Positions 56,001 to 64,000 of a stretch of DNA of 64,000 bases are shown piece after piece. A program made the translations under genes and the position numbers. The number at the start of each line of letters is the position of its first letter. The first letter of the stretch is position 1. The notes beneath the pieces were generated by a model. It worked only from the letters and a program-made list of their open reading frames with translations, ran no database searches and had not been told where the DNA came from. The stretch is from DATMNI01 sp963817515 (GTDB taxonomy: Bacteria > Acidobacteriota > Terriglobia > Bryobacterales > Bryobacteraceae): positions 124,001 through 188,000 of the forward strand of contig CAWFPJ010000017.1 of assembly GCA_963817515.1 (NCBI GenBank). Direction: 5' to 3'.

Positions 56001-56726
56001 ATGAAGCGGACATTGTGGGCGGCGGCGGCGTTGACCGGCACGGTTTGGCTGGTGGCGCGGTTGATGGCGCAACCTGCCGGCGATCCTCTGATAGAAGGCT
56101 TCCGGTTGGTGGAGGTGGCTTCAGTTTCCGATGCCATGGAACAGTTGTACGGGCAGAAGGGCTACATGTCGCACCAGATGCGGCCGCTGTCGCCCACCAA
56201 GTTCGCGGGCCCGGCAGTGACGGTGCTGTTAAAGAAGGAAGAGCACAAGGAAGGCTCAAAGGCATCGGAAGGCATGCTGGACGCCATTGACAATGCCAAG
56301 CCTGGGTCGGTTTACGTGATGGTGCTGGAGGATGGGGCGGACTACGCCGGCATGGGCGGGTTGATGGCCACCGCCATGAAGTATCGCAGCCTTGCGGGCG
56401 CCGTGATCGATGGGTCGGTGCGCGATACGCCGCAGATTCGCAAGCTGCAGTTCCCGGTATTCAGCCGCGGTGTGGCGCCTTCCACCAGCATCAATCACTA
56501 TCGTTTCGCGGGAGTCAATGTGCCTGTGACATGCGCGGGCGTGCGCGTGAATGCCGGCGATATCATCACGGCGGACGAGGACGGCGTGGCCGTGGTGCCG
56601 CGCGCCAAAGCCGACGAAGTGCTCAAGAAAGCCCAGGCGCTTGATGATACGGAGCACAGCATGCTGCCGTTCATCGAGAAGTTTCGATCCATCAAGGAAG
56701 CCGTGGCCAAGTTTGGCAGGATTTGA
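56001..56726 (+). CDS. RraA-family aldolase-like protein with export signal
   Basis: A 241-aa protein of the RraA / 4-hydroxy-4-methyl-2-oxoglutarate aldolase family. The fold shows VEVASVSDAMEQLYGQKGYM, KFAGPAVTV, GMGGLMATAMKYRSLAGAVIDGSVRDTPQIRKLQFPVFSRG with the Arg-Asp metal/substrate pair, and NAGDIITADEDGVAVVPRA. Metal-dependent members split 4-hydroxy-2-oxo acids to pyruvate. The first 25 residues (RTLWAAAALTGTVWLVARLMA) form a signal peptide, which the cytosolic family normally lacks. GGAGG lies ten bases before the ATG. It closes the 48-57 kb cluster. Confidence 0.85.
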   Translation: MKRTLWAAAALTGTVWLVARLMAQPAGDPLIEGFRLVEVASVSDAMEQLYGQKGYMSHQMRPLSPTKFAGPAVTVLLKKEEHKEGSKASEGMLDAIDNAKPGSVYVMVLEDGADYAGMGGLMATAMKYRSLAGAVIDGSVRDTPQIRKLQFPVFSRGVAPSTSINHYRFAGVNVPVTCAGVRVNAGDIITADEDGVAVVPRAKADEVLKKAQALDDTEHSMLPFIEKFRSIKEAVAKFGRI

Positions 56727-56730
56727 CGAG

Positions 56731-56850
56731 ATGAAGCTGAATTACAAGGGCAAGGTAAACGGCGGCGGCGACGGGATCAAATTCACGGTAGATGGCGTAG
56801 GCGGCCAAACAACGAGTGGGACGCCAGGAAGATCAAGTAAGGCCTGGTGA
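56731..56850 (+). pseudogene. 39-codon fragment, probable C-terminal remnant
   Basis: A short frame reading KLNYKGKVNGGGDGIKFTVDG, then a Gly/Thr/Ser-rich tail ending in KAW. The LNYKGKV...IKFTVD pattern resembles the C-terminal strands of small beta-rich Acidobacteria proteins that I recall but cannot name. It starts four bases after the RraA stop without its own ribosome site. Most likely it is a degraded piece of a lost gene. Confidence 0.3.
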
Positions 56851-56859
56851 GATAAGTTT

Positions 56860-56887
56860 GACGGACGACAAACAACGATCGTCTGTC
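56860..56887. promoter_or_regulatory. inverted repeat before the ABC transporter operon
   Basis: GACGGACGA (56860-56868) and TCGTCTGTC (56879-56887) pair at eight of nine positions around a ten-base loop. It lies 41 bases upstream of the ATP-binding protein's ATG and just after the RraA-type gene region. Without a T-run it is not a clear terminator; an operator for the ABC operon is possible. Confidence 0.35.
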
Positions 56888-56927
56888 CCACGTCTGTTTG
56901 GCACCACGCTACCATCGAATATTCAAG

Positions 56928-57602
56928 ATGATTGCCTTGTCTGCCGTCTCCAAGCATTTCAACGGCAAGCGCCAGGTCGTGGCCCTTGACGCTATTGACC
57001 TCCACATCGAACGCGGCGAAATGGTCTCCATTGTCGGCCCTTCCGGTTCCGGCAAATCCACCCTGCTCAACCTGATCGGCGGACTCGATCGCCCCACCTC
57101 CGGCGAAATCCGAATTGACGGCCAGTCCGTCGCGGCCCTCTCCGATGACGACCTCACCCGCCTTCGCCGCGACAAAATCGGCTTCATTTTTCAGTTCTTC
57201 AATCTCCTCCCCTCCCTCACCTGCGTTGAAAACGTCGCCCTGCCGCTGCACCTGAAAGGTCTCCCGCGCAAGGAAATCGATAAGCGCGCCCGCGACCTTT
57301 TGGAACTCGTTCAGCTCGGCCAGCGCTTCGACCATCTCCCCGACGAGCTTTCGGGCGGCGAACGCCAGCGCGTCGCCATCGCCCGCGCTCTGGCTTTCTA
57401 CCCTCCGGTCCTGCTGGCCGATGAGCCCACCGGCAATCTCGACTCCCACACCGGCGCCGAAATCCTAAAACTGATCCGTGACCTCCACCAGCGCCTCAAT
57501 TCCACCATTCTCATCGTCACTCACGACACCAGCGTCGCCGAAAGCTGCCCCCGCACCGTCACCCTGCGCGACGCTCGCATTGCCGGAGACGTCCGCCGAT
57601 GA
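56928..57602 (+). CDS. ABC transporter ATP-binding protein (LolD/YbbA type)
   Basis: A 224-aa cytosolic ATPase: Walker A VGPSGSGKST, Q-loop FIFQFFNLLPSLT, signature LSGGERQRVAIARAL, Walker B VLLADEPTGNLDS and H-loop VTHD. The short form with the FNLLPxLT Q-loop and DEPTGNLDS is typical of LolD/MacB/YbbA ATPases that pair with FtsX-type permeases and do mechanical work on membrane or periplasmic substrates. The ATG at 56928 gives MIALSAVSKHF. It overlaps the permease start by four bases (ATGA). Confidence 0.93.
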   Translation: MIALSAVSKHFNGKRQVVALDAIDLHIERGEMVSIVGPSGSGKSTLLNLIGGLDRPTSGEIRIDGQSVAALSDDDLTRLRRDKIGFIFQFFNLLPSLTCVENVALPLHLKGLPRKEIDKRARDLLELVQLGQRFDHLPDELSGGERQRVAIARALAFYPPVLLADEPTGNLDSHTGAEILKLIRDLHQRLNSTILIVTHDTSVAESCPRTVTLRDARIAGDVRR

Positions 57603-60164
57603 TCCTCCTGCGCCTCATCAGCTGGCCCTACATCCGCAAGCATCTCCTGCGCTCTATACTCACCACCGCCGGTATCGTGCTCGGCGTGGCCCTGCTCGTC
57701 GGCATGCAAACCGCGAATCAGTCAGTGCTGCGCGCCTTCAACCAGACCGTGGATCGCATCGCCGGCAAAGCCCAGCTACAGGTCTCAGCCGGCGATTCCG
57801 GCTTTTCCGAAGAGGTGCTGGAGCGCGTCCAGTCCCTTCCCCAAGTGCGCGCCGCCGCCCCGGTCATCGAATCCTCCGTGGACCCCGGCATCAAGGGCCA
57901 GGGCAAGCTGTTGATCCTCGGCGTGGATATGACCGGCGACCGCAGCCTGCGCACTTACGATTTCGAGGGCGGCCCGGAAAGTGGCGATGAAGATGTTATG
58001 GACGACCCACTGGTCTTCCTCGCCCAGCCCGATTCCCTCATCCTCACTCATGAGTTCGCCGATCGCAACGGCGTGCGCACCGGCAGTAAGATCGCCTTCG
58101 ACACCATGGAAGGCCGCAAGCAATTCACCATCCGCGGCATTCTCAAAGCCGGTGGCATGGCCCAGGCCTTCGGCGGCAATCTCGGCATCATGGACATCTA
58201 CGCCGCGCAGCAGGTCTTCGGCCGCGGCCGCCGTTTTGACCGCATCGATATCGGCCTGGCAGACGGCGTTACGCTCGATGCCGGACAAGCCGCGGTTAGC
58301 AGGCTGCTGGGCCCCGGCTTCACCGTCGAACCGCCCTCCGGCCGCGGACGCCAGTTCGAATCTCTGCTCGGCATCTACTCCATCGCCGTCAGCATCTCCA
58401 GCCTTTTTGCGCTGTTCATCGGGATGTTCATCATCTACAACTCCTTCGCCATTGCGGTCACCCAGAGGCGTTCGGAAATCGGGATCCTGCGCGCGCTAGG
58501 CGCCACCCGCGGCCAGATCCGCACTCTCTTTCTGGCCGAGAGTTCCGTCGCCGGGTTGATCGGTTCAGCCGTGGGAGTGGCCGTGGGCCTGGCCTTCGCG
58601 CGCAGCCTCACGGGCATCACCGGCCAGATGATGGAGGCAGTCTTCGGCGTTCCGCAAAATGCCCAGCAGGTGATCGTGAATCCGCAATTCCTGCTGCTTG
58701 CTATGTTCGCGGGCGTCGCCACCAGCATGGTTGCGGCGGTGATTCCGGCTCGCAACGCCGCGCGCGTGGAACCGGTGCAGGCCCTTCAAAAAGGCAAGTA
58801 TCAGGTAATGGGCGCCGGCGAAAACCGCATCCGCCGCAACGCCGCGCTGCTTGCCGTCGCCCTCGCGCTGGCATGTCTCGGCTTTCCAAGCTATCGTCCG
58901 GCCTTTTACGCCGGCTACCTTCTTACCGTGTTGGCCGGGCTGTTGCTCACGCCATTTTTTTCCCTGGCGCTCGCCCGGCTCCTGCGCGGCCCGCTCAAAT
59001 GGCTCCGCCCGATTGAGGGTTCGCTGGCTGCCGACAGCCTCATCCAGGCTCCGCGCCGCACCTCGGCTACCGTTGCCGCGCTCATGCTTTCCCTGGCTCT
59101 GGTCATCGGACAGGGCGGAATCGCGCGCTCCAGCTACCAATCCATTGCCCAATGGACCACCAACACTCTCAACCCCGACCTGTTCGTTTCGGCTTCCGAA
59201 TCGCTCGCCGCCCGCGATTTTCATTTTCCGGCCAGCATGTACGGCGAACTGGAAAAGGTCCCCGGCATCGATGAAATCCAGCCCGTCCGGACCGCCCGCG
59301 TCCAGTTCCGCGGCAAGCCCGTGATGATCGTCGGGGTGGAACTCGCGAAGGTCCGCCGCCGTGTGCACGGCAACGAAGTCGCGGGCGACCCGCAAGCCAT
59401 GTACACTTTGGCGGCCCAGGAAAAGGGCGTCATCATCGGCGAGAACCTGGCCGGCCTCGAAAAACTTCGCCTGGGCGACCCCGTACCGCTAGACACCCCC
59501 ACCGGCCCCATGCGTCTGCCGGTGGTGGGAATCATACGCGATTACTCCAATCAACTGGGCGCCATCTTTATGGAACGCAGCGCCTACGTGCGTTTCTTCC
59601 AGGACGACACCATCGACATCTTTCGCGTTTACGTCAAGCCCGGTGTCCCAGCCGAAGACGTCCGCAGCCGGATCATCGAACGCTTCGGCAGCGTGCGCCG
59701 CATGTTCGTTCTCTCCAACCGCGAGGTGCGCGACTTCGTCCTCGGCATCACCAACCAGTGGCTCGGCATGACGTACATTCAGGTACTGGTGGCCGTGCTG
59801 GTGGCAGTACTCGGCATCGTCAACACCCTGACAGTTTCTATCGCCGATCGCCGCCGTGAACTGGGCGTCCTGCGCGCCGTGGGCGGACTGCGCGCGCAGA
59901 TCCGCGGCACCATCTGGCTTGAAGCCGTAGCCATCGGCCTCATCGGTCTTACGCTGGGCGTGGGCACCGGCGCCATCAATCTCTATTACGAACTGCAGGC
60001 CGCCCAACACGATCTCACGGGCATGCCGCTGTCCTACCAGTTCCCAACTGGCGTCGTCGCTCATACTGATCCCCATCATCCTTGGGGCCGCTTTGGCCAG
60101 CGCCATCCTGCCCGCCGAAACCGCCGTCCGCAGTTCTTTGGTGGAGGCACTCGAATATGAATAG
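57599..60164 (+). CDS. YbbP/FtsX-type ABC permease (one frameshift near the 3' end)
   Basis: About 854 residues with duplicated FtsX/MacB units and around ten membrane segments. The first helix (RSILTTAGIVLGVALLVGM) is followed by a large periplasmic domain, an FtsX core (ALFIGMFIIYNSFAIAVTQRRSEIGILRALGATRGQIRTLFLAESSVAGLIGSAVGVAVGL), then a second unit ending with VNTLTVSIADRRRELGVLRAVGGLRAQIRGTIWLEAVAIGL. Near 60055-60060 one extra base shifts the frame; the repaired tail is SLILIPIILGAALASAI to VEALEYE, stopping at 60164. YbbAP-like pairs are thought to extract hydrophobic molecules from the inner membrane. Confidence 0.9.
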
Positions 60165-60909
60165 ACTCTGCAGCTTTCTGCCTGCGCTGCTGCTTCTGGC
60201 TCCACTATTTGCCCAGGATGCGCGCCAGATCGTCGAGGAATCCCAACGCCGCGGACGCGCCAATTCGCAGCGCTACGAAGGCGTCCTTGAGGTTTTCTCC
60301 GCCTCCAACAAGGTCTCCAAAAAGTCCTGGACCTCCGACCGCGTCGGCTCCTTCGGCAATAGCAAAGCCATTATCCGCTTCACCGCTCCCGCCGAAGTCA
60401 AAGGCGTCGCGCTCCTGGTCGTGAACCACCCCGACCGCGCAGCCGACCAGTGGATGTGGACCCCCGCCATCGGCCGCGATCGCCGCATCGCCCTGCAAGA
60501 CCGCTCCACCCGATTCTTCGGCACCGACTTCAGTTTCGAGGATCTCGAAGAACGCGACGTCAACCAGTATGACTATCGCCTCACCGGGGAAGAACCCATC
60601 GATAACGCCCCCTGCTGGCGTATTGAAGCCCGCCCCCGTCAGAGCAAAACCTCGCAGTACACGTTGACGCGCATCTGGATCCGCAAAGACAACTACGTTC
60701 CCGCGCAGTACGAAAACCTCACCAAGGACCAACTTGTCCGCCGTCTTCACCAGACCGACATCCAGAACGTGCAAGGCATCTGGACGCCCCGCACTCTCGA
60801 AATGACCGATCTCCGCCGCAACAGCCACACCTTCCTCCGGTTGGAAAAACTCGAGTACAACATCCCTATGAATGAGGACGCGTTCACGGTCCAGGCCCTC
60901 CGCCAATGA
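60157..60909 (+). CDS. outer membrane lipoprotein-sorting (LolA-like) periplasmic protein
   Basis: A 250-aa exported protein: signal peptide (RLCSFLPALLLLAPLFA), then ARQIVEESQRRGRANSQRYEGVLEVF, KSWTSDRVGSFGNSKAIIRFTAPAEVKGVALLVVNHPDRAADQWMWTPAIGRDRRIA, FFGTDFSFEDLEERDVNQYDYRL, CWRIEARPRQ and LTRIWIRKDNYVPAQYENLTKDQLVRRL. This is the LolA-like family often annotated as outer membrane lipoprotein-sorting protein, a half-barrel that can shield an acyl chain. It overlaps the repaired permease end (ATGAATAG), which supports the 60164 stop and tight coupling. Confidence 0.88.
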   Translation: MNRLCSFLPALLLLAPLFAQDARQIVEESQRRGRANSQRYEGVLEVFSASNKVSKKSWTSDRVGSFGNSKAIIRFTAPAEVKGVALLVVNHPDRAADQWMWTPAIGRDRRIALQDRSTRFFGTDFSFEDLEERDVNQYDYRLTGEEPIDNAPCWRIEARPRQSKTSQYTLTRIWIRKDNYVPAQYENLTKDQLVRRLHQTDIQNVQGIWTPRTLEMTDLRRNSHTFLRLEKLEYNIPMNEDAFTVQALRQ

Positions 60910-62138
60910 AACCGGTAGCCCTCTGCCCGCTAGCCGCCTTCTCGCTCGCCTTCTCACTCACTGGCCAATCCTTTACCCAGCGCGGCTTCCTCGAAGCCAC
61001 CGTCATGGGCTTTCCCCAAACTGCCCCCAATGACTCTTCCCAGGCCGTCGGCGAATCGCTCTTCCGCTACGAAGCCTTCTACAAACTCACCAACCTCCGC
61101 TTTGCCGGCGCCATTGACGCCCGCATGGACACTCATCAGGAAACCGAGCGCGGCTTCGATATCGCCCCGGCGCTTTCGTGGTGGGACCGCGGCCGCCAGC
61201 GTCCCACTTTCGCCATCCGCCGTCTCAGCGCCACCTACACCCGCGGCAAGCTGACCTTCGAAGCCGGCAAGCAATTCATCCGCTGGGGCAAGGCCGACGT
61301 CCTCAACCCCACCGACCGCTTTGCGCCCCGTGATTTCGTCAACGTCATCGATAACGATTTTCTCGGCATCACCGCCGCGCGCCTCACCTACGGCACGCAG
61401 TCCGACACTATCGACCTGGTATTCTCTCCGCGCCTCACACCCAGCCGCGTGCCGCTTCTCAACCAGCGATGGGCGGTGCTTCCGCCCGGCATCCCCATCC
61501 ACGAACTCGACCCCGCGTTCCCCGCCGCCCCGCAATACGGCGCGCGCTGGAATCACATCGGCGCCATCGCCGAATATTCCTTCTCGTTCTATAACGGCTT
61601 CGACAACCTCCCTCTCTACCGCCTGCAGGCCAACCTCACTCAACTGCGCGCCGATATCCAGCGCACCTATCCGCAGATGCGCATGTACGGCGCCGACGCC
61701 GCCATCCCCCTCGGACCGGTCACCCTAAAGAGCGAAGCCGCATACTTCACATCCACCAATCCGCAATCCGACGAGTACGCCCTATACGTAATCCAGCTCG
61801 AACGTCAGGCCGGCGAATGGAGTTTCGTGGGCGGCTACGCCGGCCAGGTAGTGACCGCTCACGGCGACTCGCTGGCCTTCTCTCCGCAGCGCGGCTTCAC
61901 CCGTTCCTTCGTGGCCCATGCCGGCTACACCATCGACACCAATCGCAGCCTGGCTCTTGAAACCATCATTCGCCAAAACGGCAACGGCATCTGGCTCAAG
62001 CCCGAATACACGCAGTCCTTCGGGCAGCACTGGCGCCTCACCGCCGGTCTTGCCGTGATCCGCGGCAAGCCGCCGGATTTCATCGGCCAGTACCACCAAA
62101 ACTCTCACGGCATCCTGACCGTGCGCTACAGTTTCTAG
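60906..62138 (+). CDS. outer-membrane beta-barrel protein (DUF1302-like)
   Basis: A 410-aa exported protein. Signal peptide (PLAAFSLAFSLTG), then alternating beta-strands: SLFRYEAFYKLTNLRFAGAIDARMD, RLSATYTRGKLTFEAGKQFIRWGKADVLNPTDRFAPRDFVNVIDND, GAIAEYSFSFYNGFDNLP and more, ending LTVRYSF with the terminal aromatic. GKQFIRWGKAD...NPTD is typical of DUF1302-like barrels that accompany envelope lipid transporters. It starts inside the stop of the LolA-like gene (ATGA) and closes the four-gene operon. Confidence 0.82.
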   Translation: MKPVALCPLAAFSLAFSLTGQSFTQRGFLEATVMGFPQTAPNDSSQAVGESLFRYEAFYKLTNLRFAGAIDARMDTHQETERGFDIAPALSWWDRGRQRPTFAIRRLSATYTRGKLTFEAGKQFIRWGKADVLNPTDRFAPRDFVNVIDNDFLGITAARLTYGTQSDTIDLVFSPRLTPSRVPLLNQRWAVLPPGIPIHELDPAFPAAPQYGARWNHIGAIAEYSFSFYNGFDNLPLYRLQANLTQLRADIQRTYPQMRMYGADAAIPLGPVTLKSEAAYFTSTNPQSDEYALYVIQLERQAGEWSFVGGYAGQVVTAHGDSLAFSPQRGFTRSFVAHAGYTIDTNRSLALETIIRQNGNGIWLKPEYTQSFGQHWRLTAGLAVIRGKPPDFIGQYHQNSHGILTVRYSF

Positions 62139-62171
62139 CGAGGCTCCGCCTGACATGGAAGTAGTGTACTT

Positions 62172-62337
62172 ACCGCAGAGCCGCTGAGACGCGGAGATAA
62201 GCGCAGGGGAAGACCGTCGCAGCGTCAGCATATGAGTGCGCCAATCCCGGGCTTACCACTGCGCTACGGCAGGTCCGCAAGGCCAAGCCTCAGTTGTTCT
62301 CTCTGCGTATTGCTCAGCGTCTCAGCGGCTCTGCGGT
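62172..62337. repeat. long-armed inverted repeat between the barrel gene and the ADOP permease
   Basis: Perfect 21-bp arms lie at 62172-62192 and 62317-62337 (the left begins ACCGCAGAGCCGCTGAG), with weaker pairing continuing inward for about 15 more bases on each side. The element sits between two convergent genes and ends four bases before the permease stop. It is of the GCAGAG/CTCTGC type widely scattered in Acidobacteria genomes. The 124-base interior has no gene. Confidence 0.8.
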
Positions 62338-62341
62338 CTAG

Positions 62342-64000
62342 TTACTCGGATCGCAGCGCCAGCACCGGATCCACCACCGTGGCCCGCCGCGCCGGCAGGT
62401 AACTGGCCAGCGCAGCGGCCGCAAGCAGGAGCGCGGAGACCACGGCGTAGGTCGCCGGATCGAGCGCGGTGATCCCAAACAGCAGCGACGACATCAGGCG
62501 CGTCAACGCCGCAGGCGCCAGCCACCCCGAGTACGGCGCCTATCCCTGCCAGTAGCAATCCGTGGCGCACGAACATTCGCTGCAGTCCCGCGGGTGGCGC
62601 GCCCAGAGCTATGCGGATTCCGATCTCGCGCGTCCGCTGAGAGACAGCGTAGGCAATCACGCCGTAGATCCCCACCACGCCCAGCACCAGCGCCATACCG
62701 CCGGCGATCGCCAGCATCACCAGCGTAAAGGAAGTCCGCGCCATGGACCGGTCGTAGACGTCTTTGAGCGTCCGCACCTGGAACACCGGCAGATTCGCGT
62801 TGACTGACCAGATGGCCTGCCGGGCCTCCGCCAGGAAGCTCTCCGTCGCCGCCCGCTTGGTGCGGATTATCAGCACCACACCGCGATTGACACGCACGGA
62901 GTCGCCCCAGAAGTTGTCCATCATGGCAGGCCAGTAGACAAATGCCGGCGCCTTCTGCTGCACGCCGTCATCGTACACATCGCCCGCCACACCCACAATC
63001 TCGCGCCAGGGATCCTTAGGGCCCTCCCGGATCCGTTTGCCCAGCGCCAGGCGCGCCTCACCCCACATTTCCCGAGCCATGTTCTCCGATACTATCGCCA
63101 CGTGCCGCTTCTCATACAGGTCGGTCCAGGTGAAATCGCGCCCGCCAATCAGCGCCGTGCCGGTGGTCTTGAGGAAGGCGGGCGAGATGAACCGGAATCG
63201 CCGGATGGGAGGAATCTGTCCCACCGTATACTGTTTGTCTTCCGCGTACAGAAGATCGTTGGGGTTGTTTCCGCCCAGGGGGGCTGTATTGGCCAAGGCA
63301 ACCGATGCGACGCCCGGGGATCGCTGCCAGCTTGTCCAGCATCCCGTTCTGCATGCGCATCACCCGTTCCGGTTCGCGCACCTGGCCTTCGGGAATCGAA
63401 ACTCGCATCGTCTGGACTTGCTCCGGATAGGTGAACCCTGGCTGGACGTTTCGCAAAGCCAGGAAGGTGCGAATCATCAGACCGGAGCCGATCAGCAGCA
63501 CCAGCGCCAATCCAACCTGCACCACCACCAGCGTGTTGCGCGCGCGATGCCGTTCCCGGCCGTGGCTCATCGAGCGGCCGCCGCCTCGCAGCGCCTCAGC
63601 CACATGCGGCCCGGCGTACTTGGCTACCGGGATGAGACCGAACAGCAGGCCCGCCAACAGCGAGACCGCCAGCGTAAATTCCAGCACCAGCGGATCGATT
63701 CCGATTTCACTCAGCCGCGGCAGCGTGGCTGGACCCATGGCCACCAGCATCCGCAACGCCGCGTACGCCAGCGCCAGGCCCAAGGCGCCGCCCACCACAC
63801 CCAGCGTCACGCTTTCCAGCAGCAGTTCGCGCGCGATTCGTCCCCAGCCGGCGCCCAGAGCAGCCCGGATTGCCAGTTCCTGCTGCCGGCCCTCGGCGCG
63901 AACCAGCAGCAGATTCGCCACATTCGCGCAGGCGATGAACAGCACCAGCCCGATGGTGCCCATCAGAACCCACAACGTGGCGCCGATGTCGCCCACCACT
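62342..64000 (-). CDS. ADOP-family duplicated orphan permease, C-terminal part (two frameshifts, runs off window)
   Basis: A MacB/FtsX-like permease without an ATPase partner, of the Acidobacterial duplicated orphan permease type. The window holds the last 550 or so residues. The first FtsX unit has GTIGLVLFIACANVANLLLVRAEGRQQELAIRAALGAGWGRIARELLLESVTLG, then a periplasmic domain (ANTAPLGGNNPNDLLY, RRFRFISPAFLKTTGTALIGGRDFTWTD), then the second unit with VVGIYGVIAYAVSQRTREIGIRIALGAPPAGLQRMF. Frames change near 63315 (extra G in a GGG run) and near 62505; the repaired tail runs LTRLMSSLLFGITALDP to VLALRSE, stopping at 62342. The function of ADOP proteins is unknown. Confidence 0.85.

Noticed and set aside
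62231..62270. tRNA-like string (minus strand, GTAGCGCAGTGGTAAGC)
   Set aside because: No acceptor stem can be paired and no T-arm follows; only a D-arm-like resemblance remains.
62172..62337. Insertion sequence with terminal inverted repeats
   Set aside because: The interior is too short and has no transposase; no target duplication is evident.

Overview
The window looks like a piece of an Acidobacteriota chromosome, most like the Solibacter/Bryobacter group. The signs are three large intact Oar-like TonB-dependent receptors with carboxypeptidase-regulatory N-termini (a fourth is broken), an orphan ADOP-type duplicated permease, a winged-helix/Ser-Thr-kinase/propeller fusion, an ASPIC/UnbV (CRTAC1) protein, many Tat-exported sugar enzymes and moderately high G+C. 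The placement rests on gene content recalled from those genomes, not on a search.

Layout. 0-5 kb: the first 45 codons of an ECF sigma factor (minus), a 64-aa membrane protein, then a tight minus-strand operon of an exported TIM-barrel isomerase, an exported Gfo/Idh/MocA oxidoreductase, a SUMF1-fold protein and ApbE. 5-12 kb: a cytochrome c/copper-monooxygenase/TPR protein, a heavily frameshifted TonB receptor with a clear promoter-operator, and a CRTAC1 protein. 12-23 kb: a TPR protein, PIG-L deacetylase, quinone oxidoreductase, a PqaA-like hydrolase with a sugar isomerase, thiG, an enolase-superfamily enzyme, MgtC/SapB and a TonB receptor. 23-28.4 kb: the mutagenesis pair imuA-dnaE2 behind a LexA-like operator, divergent from a Xre/RES toxin-antitoxin pair. 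28.4-36.6 kb: a small unknown gene, a transglutaminase remnant, a TonB receptor, the kinase, and a secreted metalloprotease-like gene with a BlaI-type repressor. 36.6-46 kb: haem genes (hemX-hemA-hemC-cobA/hemD), an MtaB-like methylthiotransferase, ffs-dnaX-ybaB-recR and two tiny genes. 46-57 kb: a cytochrome c/PQQ-type sugar dehydrogenase, then TonB receptor, ManD-like dehydratase, lactonase, lactate permease and RraA-type aldolase on one strand. 57-62 kb: a YbbA/YbbP-like ABC pair, a LolA-like carrier and an outer-membrane barrel, overlapping as one operon. 62.3 kb to the end: an ADOP permease (minus) running off the window.

Two themes stand out. The 48-57 kb cluster places a dehydratase, a lactonase and an aldolase, all with export signals, between an outer-membrane receptor and a lactate-type permease, which suggests sugar-acid breakdown outside the cytoplasm. 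The 57-62 kb operon looks like a complete inner-membrane to outer-membrane lipid or lipoprotein route. Technically, about 19 reading-frame breaks occur in nine genes and nearly all behave as +1 insertions. This points to a systematic assembly error, so broken genes are annotated as single genes with the break noted.
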